The translations under genes and the position numbers were made by a program. The notes under the pieces were generated by a model. That model did no database searches. It saw only the letters and a list, made by a program, of their open reading frames with translations, and was not told where the DNA came from. From Gammaproteobacteria bacterium (lineage in GTDB: Bacteria; Pseudomonadota; Gammaproteobacteria; Pseudomonadales; Pseudohongiellaceae), in the NCBI GenBank assembly GCA_003556835.1, contig PWQG01000098.1:1-5792 (forward strand): a DNA stretch of 5,792 nucleotides, read 5' to 3'. Below, in pieces: positions 1 through 5,207 of this stretch (position 1 is its first letter; the number at the start of each line of letters is the position of its first letter).

Positions 1-398
1 ACAACCTGCCTGCTACCGGCCTGCTGATGCAGGCCGTCGACATTCTGGGTCACCAGGCCATTGAGCGCCCCCGCCGTTTCCAGTTCCATCAGGGCCGTAT
101 GTGCCGGATTCGGGCGGGCCTGACCGACCCGGGGCCAGCCATAGAAGCTGCGCGCCCAATAACGGCGTTGCACCACCGGGCTGGCAATGAATTCCTGATG
201 GAAGATGGGCTGGCGTTGCTGCCACTGGCCGACCCCGTCCCGGTAGGCGGGGATGCCCGAGGCGGTGGAACAGCCGGCGCCGGTGACCACGGCAACGCGC
301 TGGTGGCGATCAAAGAACGCCGCCAAGGCGTCGAATCCGGCGGCGGGAGCTTCCACCGCGGACTCGGCCAGTGATGTGCGGATTCTTGTAATACTCAT
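1..398 (-). CDS. SIRT4-like (class II) NAD-dependent protein deacylase, 5' part only
   Basis: Sirtuin (Sir2 family), a cytoplasmic enzyme that removes acyl groups from protein lysines using NAD+. Only the first 132 codons are present; the gene runs off the window at base 1. The NAD-binding motif GAGCS lies at residues 40-44, followed by SGIPAYRD (47-54). TQNVDGLH at 117-124 holds the catalytic-core Gln118, Asn119 and Asp121. The stretch RRYWARSFYGWP (78-89), followed by NPAH (97-100), is close to mitochondrial SIRT4 and its bacterial relatives and unlike E. coli CobB, so I place it in the SIRT4-like class. The catalytic His and the zinc-binding cysteines would lie beyond the window. The ATG at 398 is chosen because an in-frame TGA lies a few codons upstream and no better start follows; its ribosome site is weak. 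The start is 66 bp downstream of the hydrolase stop on the same strand, with no obvious terminator between, so the two may share a transcript. Substrate is unknown: family members have been linked to deacetylation, delipoylation or ADP-ribosylation. Confidence 0.92.
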   Translation of the reverse strand, partial: MSITRIRTSLAESAVEAPAAGFDALAAFFDRHQRVAVVTGAGCSTASGIPAYRDGVGQWQQRQPIFHQEFIASPVVQRRYWARSFYGWPRVGQARPNPAHTALMELETAGALNGLVTQNVDGLHQQAGSRQV

Positions 399-464
399 GC
401 CTTCAGCCGATGTCAGTATTCACTTCACCTGGGAAGTACTGAACCAGTCCTGGGCGCACTGGGC

Positions 465-1757
465 TTATTCAGAAGCTTCCAATGCGTCGTAGACCAGCTG
501 CTTGCTCAGGGACTGCAGCTGCCGTGCAAAACCCAGGTTCTGGTTCTGGATCATGCCGATGAAGAGCAGATCCTCGACCGGATCAATCCAGAACCAGGTG
601 CCACCAATACCCCACCACCAATGACTGCCTTCGGATTTGCCGTCGTTGCGCGCCGGGTCTTCCACAATGGCGAAGTTCAGGCCGAAGGAATTGCCGGGGT
701 AGCCGGGAATCTCGTTCATGTCGCCGGGCAACTGGTTCTGTCGCATCAGGTCCACTGCTTCTTCGGAGACGATACGCACGCCATTGAGTTCGCCGCCATT
801 GGCAATCATCTGTGCGAACTGCAGATAGTCCTGCGCCGTGGAAGTAAGACCGCCGCCACCGCCCAAAAAGCTCACCGGTTCGGTAAAGCTGCCGCCCAGT
901 GCGCTGCCGGGTTGCACGAGATTACCCTGGCCATCGGACATGTACAGGGCGGAGAAGCGGTGATGCTTGTCTTCCGGTACATAAAAACCGGTGTCCTGCA
1001 TGTCCAGGGGCTGGAAAATGCGCTCGTTGAGAAATTCATCAAAGGACTGCCCGGACAGCACCTCGACCAGATGTCCCTGCACATCCACCGACACACTGTA
1101 GTGCCATTGTGTGCCCGGCTGCTGACGTAGTGGGATTTCCGCCAGCTTGTCGATCATTTCCTGCAGGGTGGATTGCGGATTGAGCAGATCCGCCTGCGTA
1201 TACAGGGTGTCGACCTGGGATTGGGAGAACAGCCCATAGGTCAGGCCGCCCGTATGCGACATCAGTTCGCGGATGGTCATCTCATGGGTGGCCGGCTCGG
1301 TGACCGGCATGCCATCCGGACCGTTTTCGGCCGCCACCTGCAGGTTGGCCAGTTCCGGGATGTACTGTGATACCGGGTCATCCAGGGAGAACACACCTTC
1401 ATCGTGCAGGATCATCAGGGCCGTGCCGGCAACCGGCTTGGTCATGGAAAATATGCGGAAGATGGTGTCATCTCGCAGGGCGATGTCCTCATCGATGTTC
1501 TGGTAGCCATAGGTGTCGGTATGGGCCAGGCGGCCGTTACGGGTCAATACCGTGGTGATGCCAGCCAGGTGGCCGTCATCGACCTGTTGACGCATGCCTG
1601 ATTGCAAGGCCTCCAGGCCCTCGATCGTGAAACCTACCTCGCTCGGATCTACCGGTTCCAGATTGCGATCATTTGCGTGGACGCTGGTGATACCCAGCAG
1701 CAGGGTGAAGCCCAATAGCAGGCTAGATAGCGGCAACAGGCCGGGACGTCTGTTCAT
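465..1757 (-). CDS. Exported serine hydrolase of the beta-lactamase / EstB esterase family
   Basis: A 430-residue protein of the class C beta-lactamase-like family (PF00144), which includes esterases, DD-peptidases and beta-lactamases. Residues 1-28 form a signal peptide: MNRR, a Leu-rich core, and a VHA cleavage site before Asn29, so the enzyme is probably periplasmic or secreted. The nucleophile motif SMTK is at 104-107 (Ser104, Lys107). The second motif is a Tyr-Ser-Val at 220-222 (HYSVSVD context) rather than the YxN of true class C beta-lactamases, and the third is GGT at 385-387 instead of KTG. HTGGLTYG (168-175) and a five-glycine run (299-303) are typical of the esterase branch, so I favour esterase or peptidase-like activity over antibiotic resistance. 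An upstream ATG at 1820 would give 451 residues, but the ATG at 1757 has GGAG six bases away and puts the signal peptide at the N terminus. The natural substrate cannot be told. Confidence 0.9.
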   Translation of the reverse strand: MNRRPGLLPLSSLLLGFTLLLGITSVHANDRNLEPVDPSEVGFTIEGLEALQSGMRQQVDDGHLAGITTVLTRNGRLAHTDTYGYQNIDEDIALRDDTIFRIFSMTKPVAGTALMILHDEGVFSLDDPVSQYIPELANLQVAAENGPDGMPVTEPATHEMTIRELMSHTGGLTYGLFSQSQVDTLYTQADLLNPQSTLQEMIDKLAEIPLRQQPGTQWHYSVSVDVQGHLVEVLSGQSFDEFLNERIFQPLDMQDTGFYVPEDKHHRFSALYMSDGQGNLVQPGSALGGSFTEPVSFLGGGGGLTSTAQDYLQFAQMIANGGELNGVRIVSEEAVDLMRQNQLPGDMNEIPGYPGNSFGLNFAIVEDPARNDGKSEGSHWWWGIGGTWFWIDPVEDLLFIGMIQNQNLGFARQLQSLSKQLVYDALEASE

Positions 1758-1763
1758 CTTGTT

Positions 1764-1767
1764 CTCC
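1764..1767 (-). promoter_or_regulatory. Ribosome binding site that fixes the hydrolase start
   Basis: GGAG on the minus strand, six bases before the ATG at 1757. It lies inside the coding extension that longer starts would require (ATG at 1769 or 1820). Neither of those has a comparable site, so translation most likely begins at 1757. Confidence 0.7.
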
Positions 1768-1797
1768 ATCGGAAAGCGGTGTCTGTGATGCGGGAAG

Positions 1798-1825
1798 TGT
1801 ATACCAGCGCTGTTCGGCAAGTCAC
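1798..1825 (-). promoter_or_regulatory. Possible promoter of the hydrolase (and perhaps sirtuin) gene
   Basis: On the minus strand, GTGACT (1825-1820, 4 of 6 matches to TTGACA) is separated by 16 bases from TATACA (1803-1798, 4 of 6 matches to TATAAT). Transcription would start near 1791, giving a 5' leader of about 34 bases. The match is ordinary and found by eye only. Confidence 0.35.
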
Positions 1826-1856
1826 ACCCGCATTCGATGCTCGACAGCCACCGGTC

Positions 1857-1886
1857 GTGAAAAGTCCTCGCTTCATCCTGTACAAT
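1857..1886 (+). promoter_or_regulatory. Likely promoter of the SDR gene
   Basis: GTGAAA (1857-1862, 4 of 6 matches to the -35 consensus), an 18-base spacer, then TACAAT (1881-1886, 5 of 6 matches to the -10 consensus). The predicted start near 1893 leaves a leader of about 26 bases before the GTG. The -10 box overlaps the palindrome described separately, as expected for a repressible promoter. Confidence 0.5.
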
Positions 1887-1899
1887 GTTCCGAACATTG
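1883..1899. promoter_or_regulatory. Perfect 17-bp palindrome, candidate repressor operator
   Basis: CAATGTTC-C-GAACATTG: two 8-bp arms, perfectly complementary, around a single central base. It covers the last four bases of the -10 box and the predicted start of the SDR transcript. This is a classic position for a dimeric repressor to block RNA polymerase. No regulator gene is in the window and I do not recognise the motif as a named regulator's consensus. A role as an RNA hairpin is unlikely, since a one-base loop cannot form. Confidence 0.5.
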
Positions 1900-1907
1900 A
1901 TGGAAAC

Positions 1908-1912
1908 GGGAG
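1908..1912 (+). promoter_or_regulatory. Ribosome binding site supporting the GTG start of the SDR gene
   Basis: GGGAG six bases upstream of GTG at 1919. With this start the Rossmann motif begins at residue 7, the normal place for the family, and no nearby ATG fits. Confidence 0.75.
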
Positions 1913-1918
1913 ATTGCA

Positions 1919-2611
1919 GTGAGCAGAGTACTGATTACCGGAGCAAATCGTGGCATTGGCCTGGAGCTGACCCGGCAGTGTCTTGAGCGTGGAGACGAAG
2001 TGATCGCCGCCTGTCGCCGACCGGATTCAGCCAAGGAGCTGCTGGCATTGCGCGATGCACACGAGAAGCTTTCCATTCTGCCGCTGGAGCTCAATGACGA
2101 GGGCTCGCTGGAACGTTTCGTGAAGGAGCTGGATGGCCAGGCCATCGACATCTTCATCAACAATGCCGGCATCTACGGGCAACGCGACGCCCGGATCGGC
2201 AGTATCGACGCCGCATCCTGGCACGAAGCGTTTCATGTCAACACCATCGCACCGATGCTGCTGACCGAGCGCCTGCTGCCACAACTGCGTGAGGGCAAGG
2301 ACCGCAAGCTGATCTACATGAGTTCGAAAATGGGCTCGATTGCCGACAACGGAAGCGGTGGCAGTTATGTATACAGAAGTTCAAAAACGGCGCTGAACCA
2401 GGTGGTGAAGAGTCTGGCCGGGGATCTGGCTTCCGACGGCTTCACCGTGCTCACCCTGCATCCGGGTTGGGTGCGCACCGACATGGGTGGTCCCAATGGA
2501 CTGATCGACACAGACACCAGTGCCAAGGGACTCTTGCAGGTCATCGATGGCGCCAGCACGGCTGACAGCGGTCGTTTCATTGCCTATGACGGTAAGGATA
2601 TCCCCTGGTGA
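1919..2611 (+). CDS. Short-chain dehydrogenase/reductase, C-factor (CsgA)-like
   Basis: A 230-residue cytoplasmic NAD(P)-dependent oxidoreductase with a Rossmann fold, close to the usual SDR length. Cofactor motif TGANRGIG is at 7-14 and the structural NNAG at 81-84. The catalytic residues appear to be Asn108, Ser136 (in MSSKMGS), Tyr152 and Lys156 (YRSSK). The basic pair Arg33-Arg34 at the end of the second strand suggests preference for NADP(H). HPGWVRTDMGG (approximately residues 181-191) follows the usual pattern, and the ending DGKDIPW is typical of the subgroup related to the Myxococcus C-factor and to small carbonyl reductases. The real substrate is unknown; these enzymes are often broad carbonyl reductases. 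It starts with GTG, has its own promoter with a palindromic operator, and is divergent from the hydrolase. The tryptophan leader promoter begins only 20 bp after its stop codon; I see no separate terminator, so readthrough may end at the attenuator. Confidence 0.9.
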   Translation: MSRVLITGANRGIGLELTRQCLERGDEVIAACRRPDSAKELLALRDAHEKLSILPLELNDEGSLERFVKELDGQAIDIFINNAGIYGQRDARIGSIDAASWHEAFHVNTIAPMLLTERLLPQLREGKDRKLIYMSSKMGSIADNGSGGSYVYRSSKTALNQVVKSLAGDLASDGFTVLTLHPGWVRTDMGGPNGLIDTDTSAKGLLQVIDGASTADSGRFIAYDGKDIPW

Positions 2612-2630
2612 TGGTCGCTGCGCCGGGCAC

Positions 2631-2659
2631 TTGACATCCTCCCGGCACCGGCGCATCAT
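2631..2659 (+). promoter_or_regulatory. Promoter of the trpL-trpE(G) transcript
   Basis: A perfect -35 box, TTGACA (2631-2636), a 17-base spacer, and CATCAT (2654-2659), which matches 4 of 6 bases of TATAAT including the conserved second A and last T. Transcription should begin at about 2666-2667, that is, at or one base before the ATG of the leader peptide. GCCGGG (2622-2627) and CCCGGC (2641-2646) form a 6-bp inverted repeat around the -35 box and could bind a regulator, but this may be chance in GC-rich DNA. No TrpR-like operator is evident. Confidence 0.65.
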
Positions 2660-2666
2660 TCCGCGC

Positions 2667-2747
2667 ATGAACGCGATACGGTATTTTTTCTGGTGGCCAC
2701 TTTCCCGGGGCTGCCAGAGAGTTGAGAACTGCCAATTGGCTAATTGA
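2667..2747 (+). CDS. trpL: Tryptophan operon leader peptide with tandem Trp codons
   Basis: A 26-codon open reading frame ending in TGA at 2745. Residues 6-10 are Tyr-Phe-Phe-Trp-Trp, followed by Pro; the Trp codons are TGG at 2691-2693 and 2694-2696. Two adjacent codons for the rarest amino acid, just before an anthranilate synthase gene, are the signature of a translated attenuation leader. Its role is to report charged tRNA-Trp: a ribosome stalled at the tandem codons covers RNA region 1 and frees region 2. I see no Shine-Dalgarno sequence before the ATG, and the predicted transcript starts at or next to the ATG, so it is probably translated as a leaderless message. It is longer than the 14-residue E. 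coli TrpL, and its 3' half encodes region 2 of the attenuator. In-frame ATGs further upstream lie inside the SDR gene, before the promoter, and are not plausible. Confidence 0.85.
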   Translation: MNAIRYFFWWPLSRGCQRVENCQLAN

Positions 2748-2825
2748 GTAATTGCTTCGTTAATTGCTCCAGTAATTGAAAGTGTCTCTTCGACTGGCTG
2801 CCTCCGATATGGAAGGCGGCCAGTC
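2685..2825 (+). promoter_or_regulatory. Tryptophan transcription attenuator with mutually exclusive hairpins
   Basis: Three alternative stems can be traced by eye. 1:2 pairs 2690-2698 (covering the Trp codons) with 2709-2717, nine pairs including two G-U, extended by the T-run at 2686-2689 with 2718-2721. 2:3, the antiterminator, pairs 2707-2717 with 2794-2804 (ten pairs, one T-T mismatch at 2712/2799), continued after a 4-base bulge (2790-2793) by 2718-2721 with 2786-2789. 3:4 pairs 2792-2803 with 2814-2825. Region 2 is shared by the first two and region 3 by the last two, the arrangement of classical trp attenuation. With little charged tRNA-Trp, the ribosome stalls on region 1, 2:3 forms and trpE(G) is read. 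With plenty, 1:2 and 3:4 form and transcription stops. The stem positions are seen in the sequence; the mechanism is inferred from known trp leaders. Confidence 0.8.
2733..2778 (+). repeat. TAATTG repeats in the attenuator linker
   Basis: TAATTG occurs four times (2741, 2749, 2761, 2773), preceded by CAATTG at 2733; the AATTG cores are spaced 8, 8, 12 and 12 bases apart. The block is strikingly AT-rich against its GC-rich surroundings and lies between regions 2 and 3 of the leader RNA. It also puts stop codons in more than one frame around the trpL stop. It may keep the linker open or bind something; no known function is recognised. Confidence 0.6.
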
Positions 2826-2838
2826 TGCGTTTGAATTT
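2792..2838 (+). terminator. Attenuator terminator hairpin (3:4) of trpE(G)
   Basis: A 12-bp stem, GACTGGCTGCCT (2792-2803) with 2814-2825, one G-U pair, plus two more C-G pairs beyond a one-base bulge and a 5-base loop. The stem is GC-rich and strong. The following T-tract is poor and interrupted (TGCGTTTGAATTT, 2826-2838), so termination may be partial or helped by pausing or Rho. It sits about 60 bases before the trpE(G) ribosome site, so it does not mask translation directly. Confidence 0.75.
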
Positions 2839-2887
2839 CCCGCAATCTGATCAGTACGTCTTCCCGGAGTCAGCCATGTCCGGACAC

Positions 2888-2892
2888 AGAGG
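2888..2892 (+). promoter_or_regulatory. Ribosome binding site deciding the trpE(G) start
   Basis: AGAGG lies eight bases before ATG at 2901. The longer reading with TTG at 2895 would leave only two bases of spacing, so ATG 2901 is the real start. Confidence 0.7.
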
Positions 2893-2900
2893 TATTGATC

Positions 2901-5147
2901 ATGCAACATCCCGAACACACCCATTACATCAGCGCTGGCGGAATCCGCATCAATCGCCAGTCCGGCCCGATCGACTACAGCACCGCCACCGACTCCCTGC
3001 GTCGTCGCCTTGATGACTGCCGTGGTGTATTGCTGAGTTCATCCTGTGACTATCCGGGGCGTTATACCCGGTGGGACATCGGTTTCATCAATCCCCCCAT
3101 CTGCATCACCGGCCGCGGACGTCAGTTGGTCATCGAGGCGCTCAATGCCCGGGGCCGGGTGCTGTTGCCGGAAATGTTGCGGGCAGTCACCGACTGTGAT
3201 GCCGTCGCCGCGCTGCATGGCCAGGACGATCGCCTGGTGCTGGATATCCGCCCGCCCGCCGCACAATTCACCGAAGAGGCGCGCAGCCGGCAGCCCAGTG
3301 TCTTCTCCGTGCTGCGAACCATCCGCAAATATTTCCACAGCGACAGGGATCAACATCTCGGCCTGTATGGCGCTTTTGGTTATGACCTGGCTTTCCAGTT
3401 CGAGTCCGTGAACCCGAAACAGAATCGTGGTGAACAGGATCGTGACCTGGTGCTGTACCTGCCTGACGAGCTGGTGATCGTGGATCATGGTAGCCGGCAG
3501 GCACGGCGGCTGCGCTACGACTTCATCTGCCGTCGCGAAGCCCAGCAGGGCGAGGTGCGCGACTCACAGCAGCTGGAAACCACCGGTGGCATGAAGCGCA
3601 GTGGCGCCGAGCAGCCCTGGGAGACGGCTTTCTCCGGCACTGCGGCTTGCGATCATGCGCCCGGTGAATACGCGGATACCGTGCGCGAAGCCATCGAGCA
3701 TTTTCGTGATGGTCGCCTGTTCGAGGTGGTTCCGGGTCAGGTATTCCATGAAGTCTGCCGCGACAGTCCGGCCCGCATTTTTGAGCGTCTCAAGCGCGAC
3801 AACCCGGCCCCCTATGGTGCCCTGATAAACCTGGGCGAGCAGGAGTACCTGGTCGCGGCCTCGCCGGAAATGTATGTGCGCGTGCAGGGTGATCGGGTGG
3901 AGACCTGTCCGATCTCCGGCACCATCGCCCGGGGTGAAGATGCGATTGCCGATGCCCGTCAGATCCTCACTCTGCTGAATTCGGAAAAAGATGAAGCCGA
4001 GTTGTCCATGTGCACCGATGTCGATCGCAATGACAAGAGCCGGGTCTGTGTTCCGGGCAGCGTCGAGGTCATCGGCAGGCGACAGGTGGAACTCTACTCA
4101 CGCCTGATACATACGGTAGATCATGTACAGGGCCGGCTGGCGCCGGAATACGATGCCCTGGATGCTTTCCTGGCCCACACCTGGGCGGTGACGGTCACCG
4201 GAGCGCCCAAGCTGGATGCCATGCAGTTCATCGAGGATCGGGAGAAGTCGCCTCGACGCTGGTACGGCGGTGCCATGGGTGTGATCGGTTTTGATGGCAG
4301 CATGAACACCGGCCTGACCCTGCGCACCCTTCGCATCCACAAGGGCCTGGCGGAAGTGCGAGCTGGCGCCACCTTGTTGGCCGACTCGGATCCCGAAGCC
4401 GAAGAGGCGGAAACCCGGCTCAAGGCCTCGGCGTTGTTGTGCGCTGTGCGAGGTGGAGAGCAGGGTCCTGCGGCCGACGAGTCCCGTGCGGATACGCAAG
4501 CGCCAGCCCTGCAGTCGATGAAAGTGCTGATGGTCGATCACCGCGACTCGTTCGTCCACAACCTGGGCAGCCACTTCCGTGCCCTGGGCATGCAGCTGGA
4601 AACCATGCGTCCGGACATGGCCCGTCAGGCAATGCGGAAGCAGGATTATGACCTGGTGGTGTTGTCGCCCGGACCGGGGCGGCCCGAGGATTTTGCCATG
4701 GCAGGCACGCTGGCCCTCTGTGAGCAACAGGGTGTGGCCGTGTTCGGCGTCTGCCTGGGTCTGCAGGGCATTGTGGAGTACTTTGGCGGCAGTTTGGGGC
4801 AGTTGAATGTGCCCATGCATGGCAAGCCCTCGATGGTGCATCACGAAGGCCTGGGCCTGTTCCGGGGCCTGCCGTCACCCTTATCGCTGGGACGCTACCA
4901 TTCCTTGCATGCAGTCGAGGTGCCGGATTCGCTTGAAGTGCTGGCCCGGACTGAGGACGGTGTGGTGATGGCCGTGCAGCACAGAGACTTGCCGCTTGCC
5001 GCCGTGCAATTTCATCCCGAATCCATCATGAGCCTGGAAAACCGTGCTGGTGAGGCTGTGCTACGGAATTTTCTGCAACAGCTGCAGGCTGCCACTCGCG
5101 CAAACGTGGCTGGCCGGGACGCGGCGGCCCGTTGTGCCAATCAGTGA
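2901..5147 (+). CDS. trpE(G): Fused anthranilate synthase TrpE-TrpG
   Basis: A 748-residue cytoplasmic enzyme converting chorismate and glutamine to anthranilate, pyruvate and glutamate, the first committed step of tryptophan synthesis. Residues 1-516 are the chorismate-converting component I. LLSS (44-47), corresponding to the LLES feedback site of enteric TrpE, is followed by DYPGRYTRWD (50-59), characteristic of rhizobial TrpE(G). PISGT is at 337-341, DVDRND at 373-378 and VTGAPK at 432-437. A linker of about 23 residues leads to component II, a class I glutamine amidotransferase from 540: LSPGPGRP (588-595), nucleophile Cys618 in GVCLG, and His705 and Glu707 in FHPES. All catalytic residues are intact. 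PhzE and PabBA-type fusions share this domain order, but the Trp-rich attenuator upstream and the feedback motif favour tryptophan synthesis. No other trp gene follows; hslO comes next, so the gene seems to stand alone. It should be controlled by attenuation and by feedback inhibition. Confidence 0.94.
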   Translation: MQHPEHTHYISAGGIRINRQSGPIDYSTATDSLRRRLDDCRGVLLSSSCDYPGRYTRWDIGFINPPICITGRGRQLVIEALNARGRVLLPEMLRAVTDCDAVAALHGQDDRLVLDIRPPAAQFTEEARSRQPSVFSVLRTIRKYFHSDRDQHLGLYGAFGYDLAFQFESVNPKQNRGEQDRDLVLYLPDELVIVDHGSRQARRLRYDFICRREAQQGEVRDSQQLETTGGMKRSGAEQPWETAFSGTAACDHAPGEYADTVREAIEHFRDGRLFEVVPGQVFHEVCRDSPARIFERLKRDNPAPYGALINLGEQEYLVAASPEMYVRVQGDRVETCPISGTIARGEDAIADARQILTLLNSEKDEAELSMCTDVDRNDKSRVCVPGSVEVIGRRQVELYSRLIHTVDHVQGRLAPEYDALDAFLAHTWAVTVTGAPKLDAMQFIEDREKSPRRWYGGAMGVIGFDGSMNTGLTLRTLRIHKGLAEVRAGATLLADSDPEAEEAETRLKASALLCAVRGGEQGPAADESRADTQAPALQSMKVLMVDHRDSFVHNLGSHFRALGMQLETMRPDMARQAMRKQDYDLVVLSPGPGRPEDFAMAGTLALCEQQGVAVFGVCLGLQGIVEYFGGSLGQLNVPMHGKPSMVHHEGLGLFRGLPSPLSLGRYHSLHAVEVPDSLEVLARTEDGVVMAVQHRDLPLAAVQFHPESIMSLENRAGEAVLRNFLQQLQAATRANVAGRDAAARCANQ

Positions 5148-5161
5148 GGCCGTGGGTGGTG

Positions 5162-5167
5162 TATAAT
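5162..5167 (+). promoter_or_regulatory. Possible -10 box of an hslO promoter
   Basis: A perfect TATAAT 15 bases after the trpE(G) stop and 40 bases before the hslO start. At normal spacing the -35 position has no good match, and there is no clear heat-shock (sigma-32) consensus. An activator or a weak promoter is possible, or hslO may be read partly from the trpE(G) transcript, since I see no terminator between them. Confidence 0.4.
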
Positions 5168-5207
5168 GAACGCTCAAAATTTGTAGCAAACCAGGGTGTG
5201 ATGTTTC

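Larger units (their letters stand above)
2667..2838 (+). ncRNA. Predicted attenuated leader RNA (rnTrpL-like)
   Basis: If transcription begins near 2667 and stops just after the 3:4 hairpin, a stable RNA of roughly 170 bases is released when tryptophan is abundant. In Sinorhizobium meliloti the equivalent product of trpLE(G) attenuation acts in trans as a small RNA. Whether this one does so is unknown. Both ends are predicted rather than mapped. Confidence 0.45.

Noticed and set aside
438..462. ACTG-AAC-CAGT small inverted repeat between the hydrolase and sirtuin genes as a terminator
   Set aside because: A 4-bp stem with a 3-base loop and no T-tract is far too weak.
465..1757. Calling the hydrolase an antibiotic-resistance beta-lactamase
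   Set aside because: The YxN and KTG motifs of class C enzymes are replaced by YSV and GGT, as in EstB-like esterases, so a resistance function is not supported.
2622..2646. GCCGGG/CCCGGC inverted repeat around the trp -35 box as a terminator of the SDR gene or a TrpR operator
   Set aside because: There is no T-tract after it and no similarity to the TrpR operator; a 6-bp match is easily chance at this GC content.
2381..2845. A 154-codon minus-strand open reading frame across the SDR end and the trp leader
   Set aside because: No motifs, and it overlaps both the SDR active-site codons and the attenuator, which explain the sequence better.
2831..3013. A short plus-strand frame, including ATG at 2876, overlapping the trpE(G) start
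   Set aside because: The frame is out of phase with trpE(G) and has low-complexity His/Arg/Pro content. I considered a second leader peptide, but it has no aromatic codon cluster.
4098..4844. A 248-codon minus-strand open reading frame antisense to trpE(G)
   Set aside because: It lies wholly inside a well-supported gene, shows no recognisable domain, has a His/Gln-rich composition typical of reverse-complement reading, and lacks a ribosome site. It is a shadow of GC-rich codon use.
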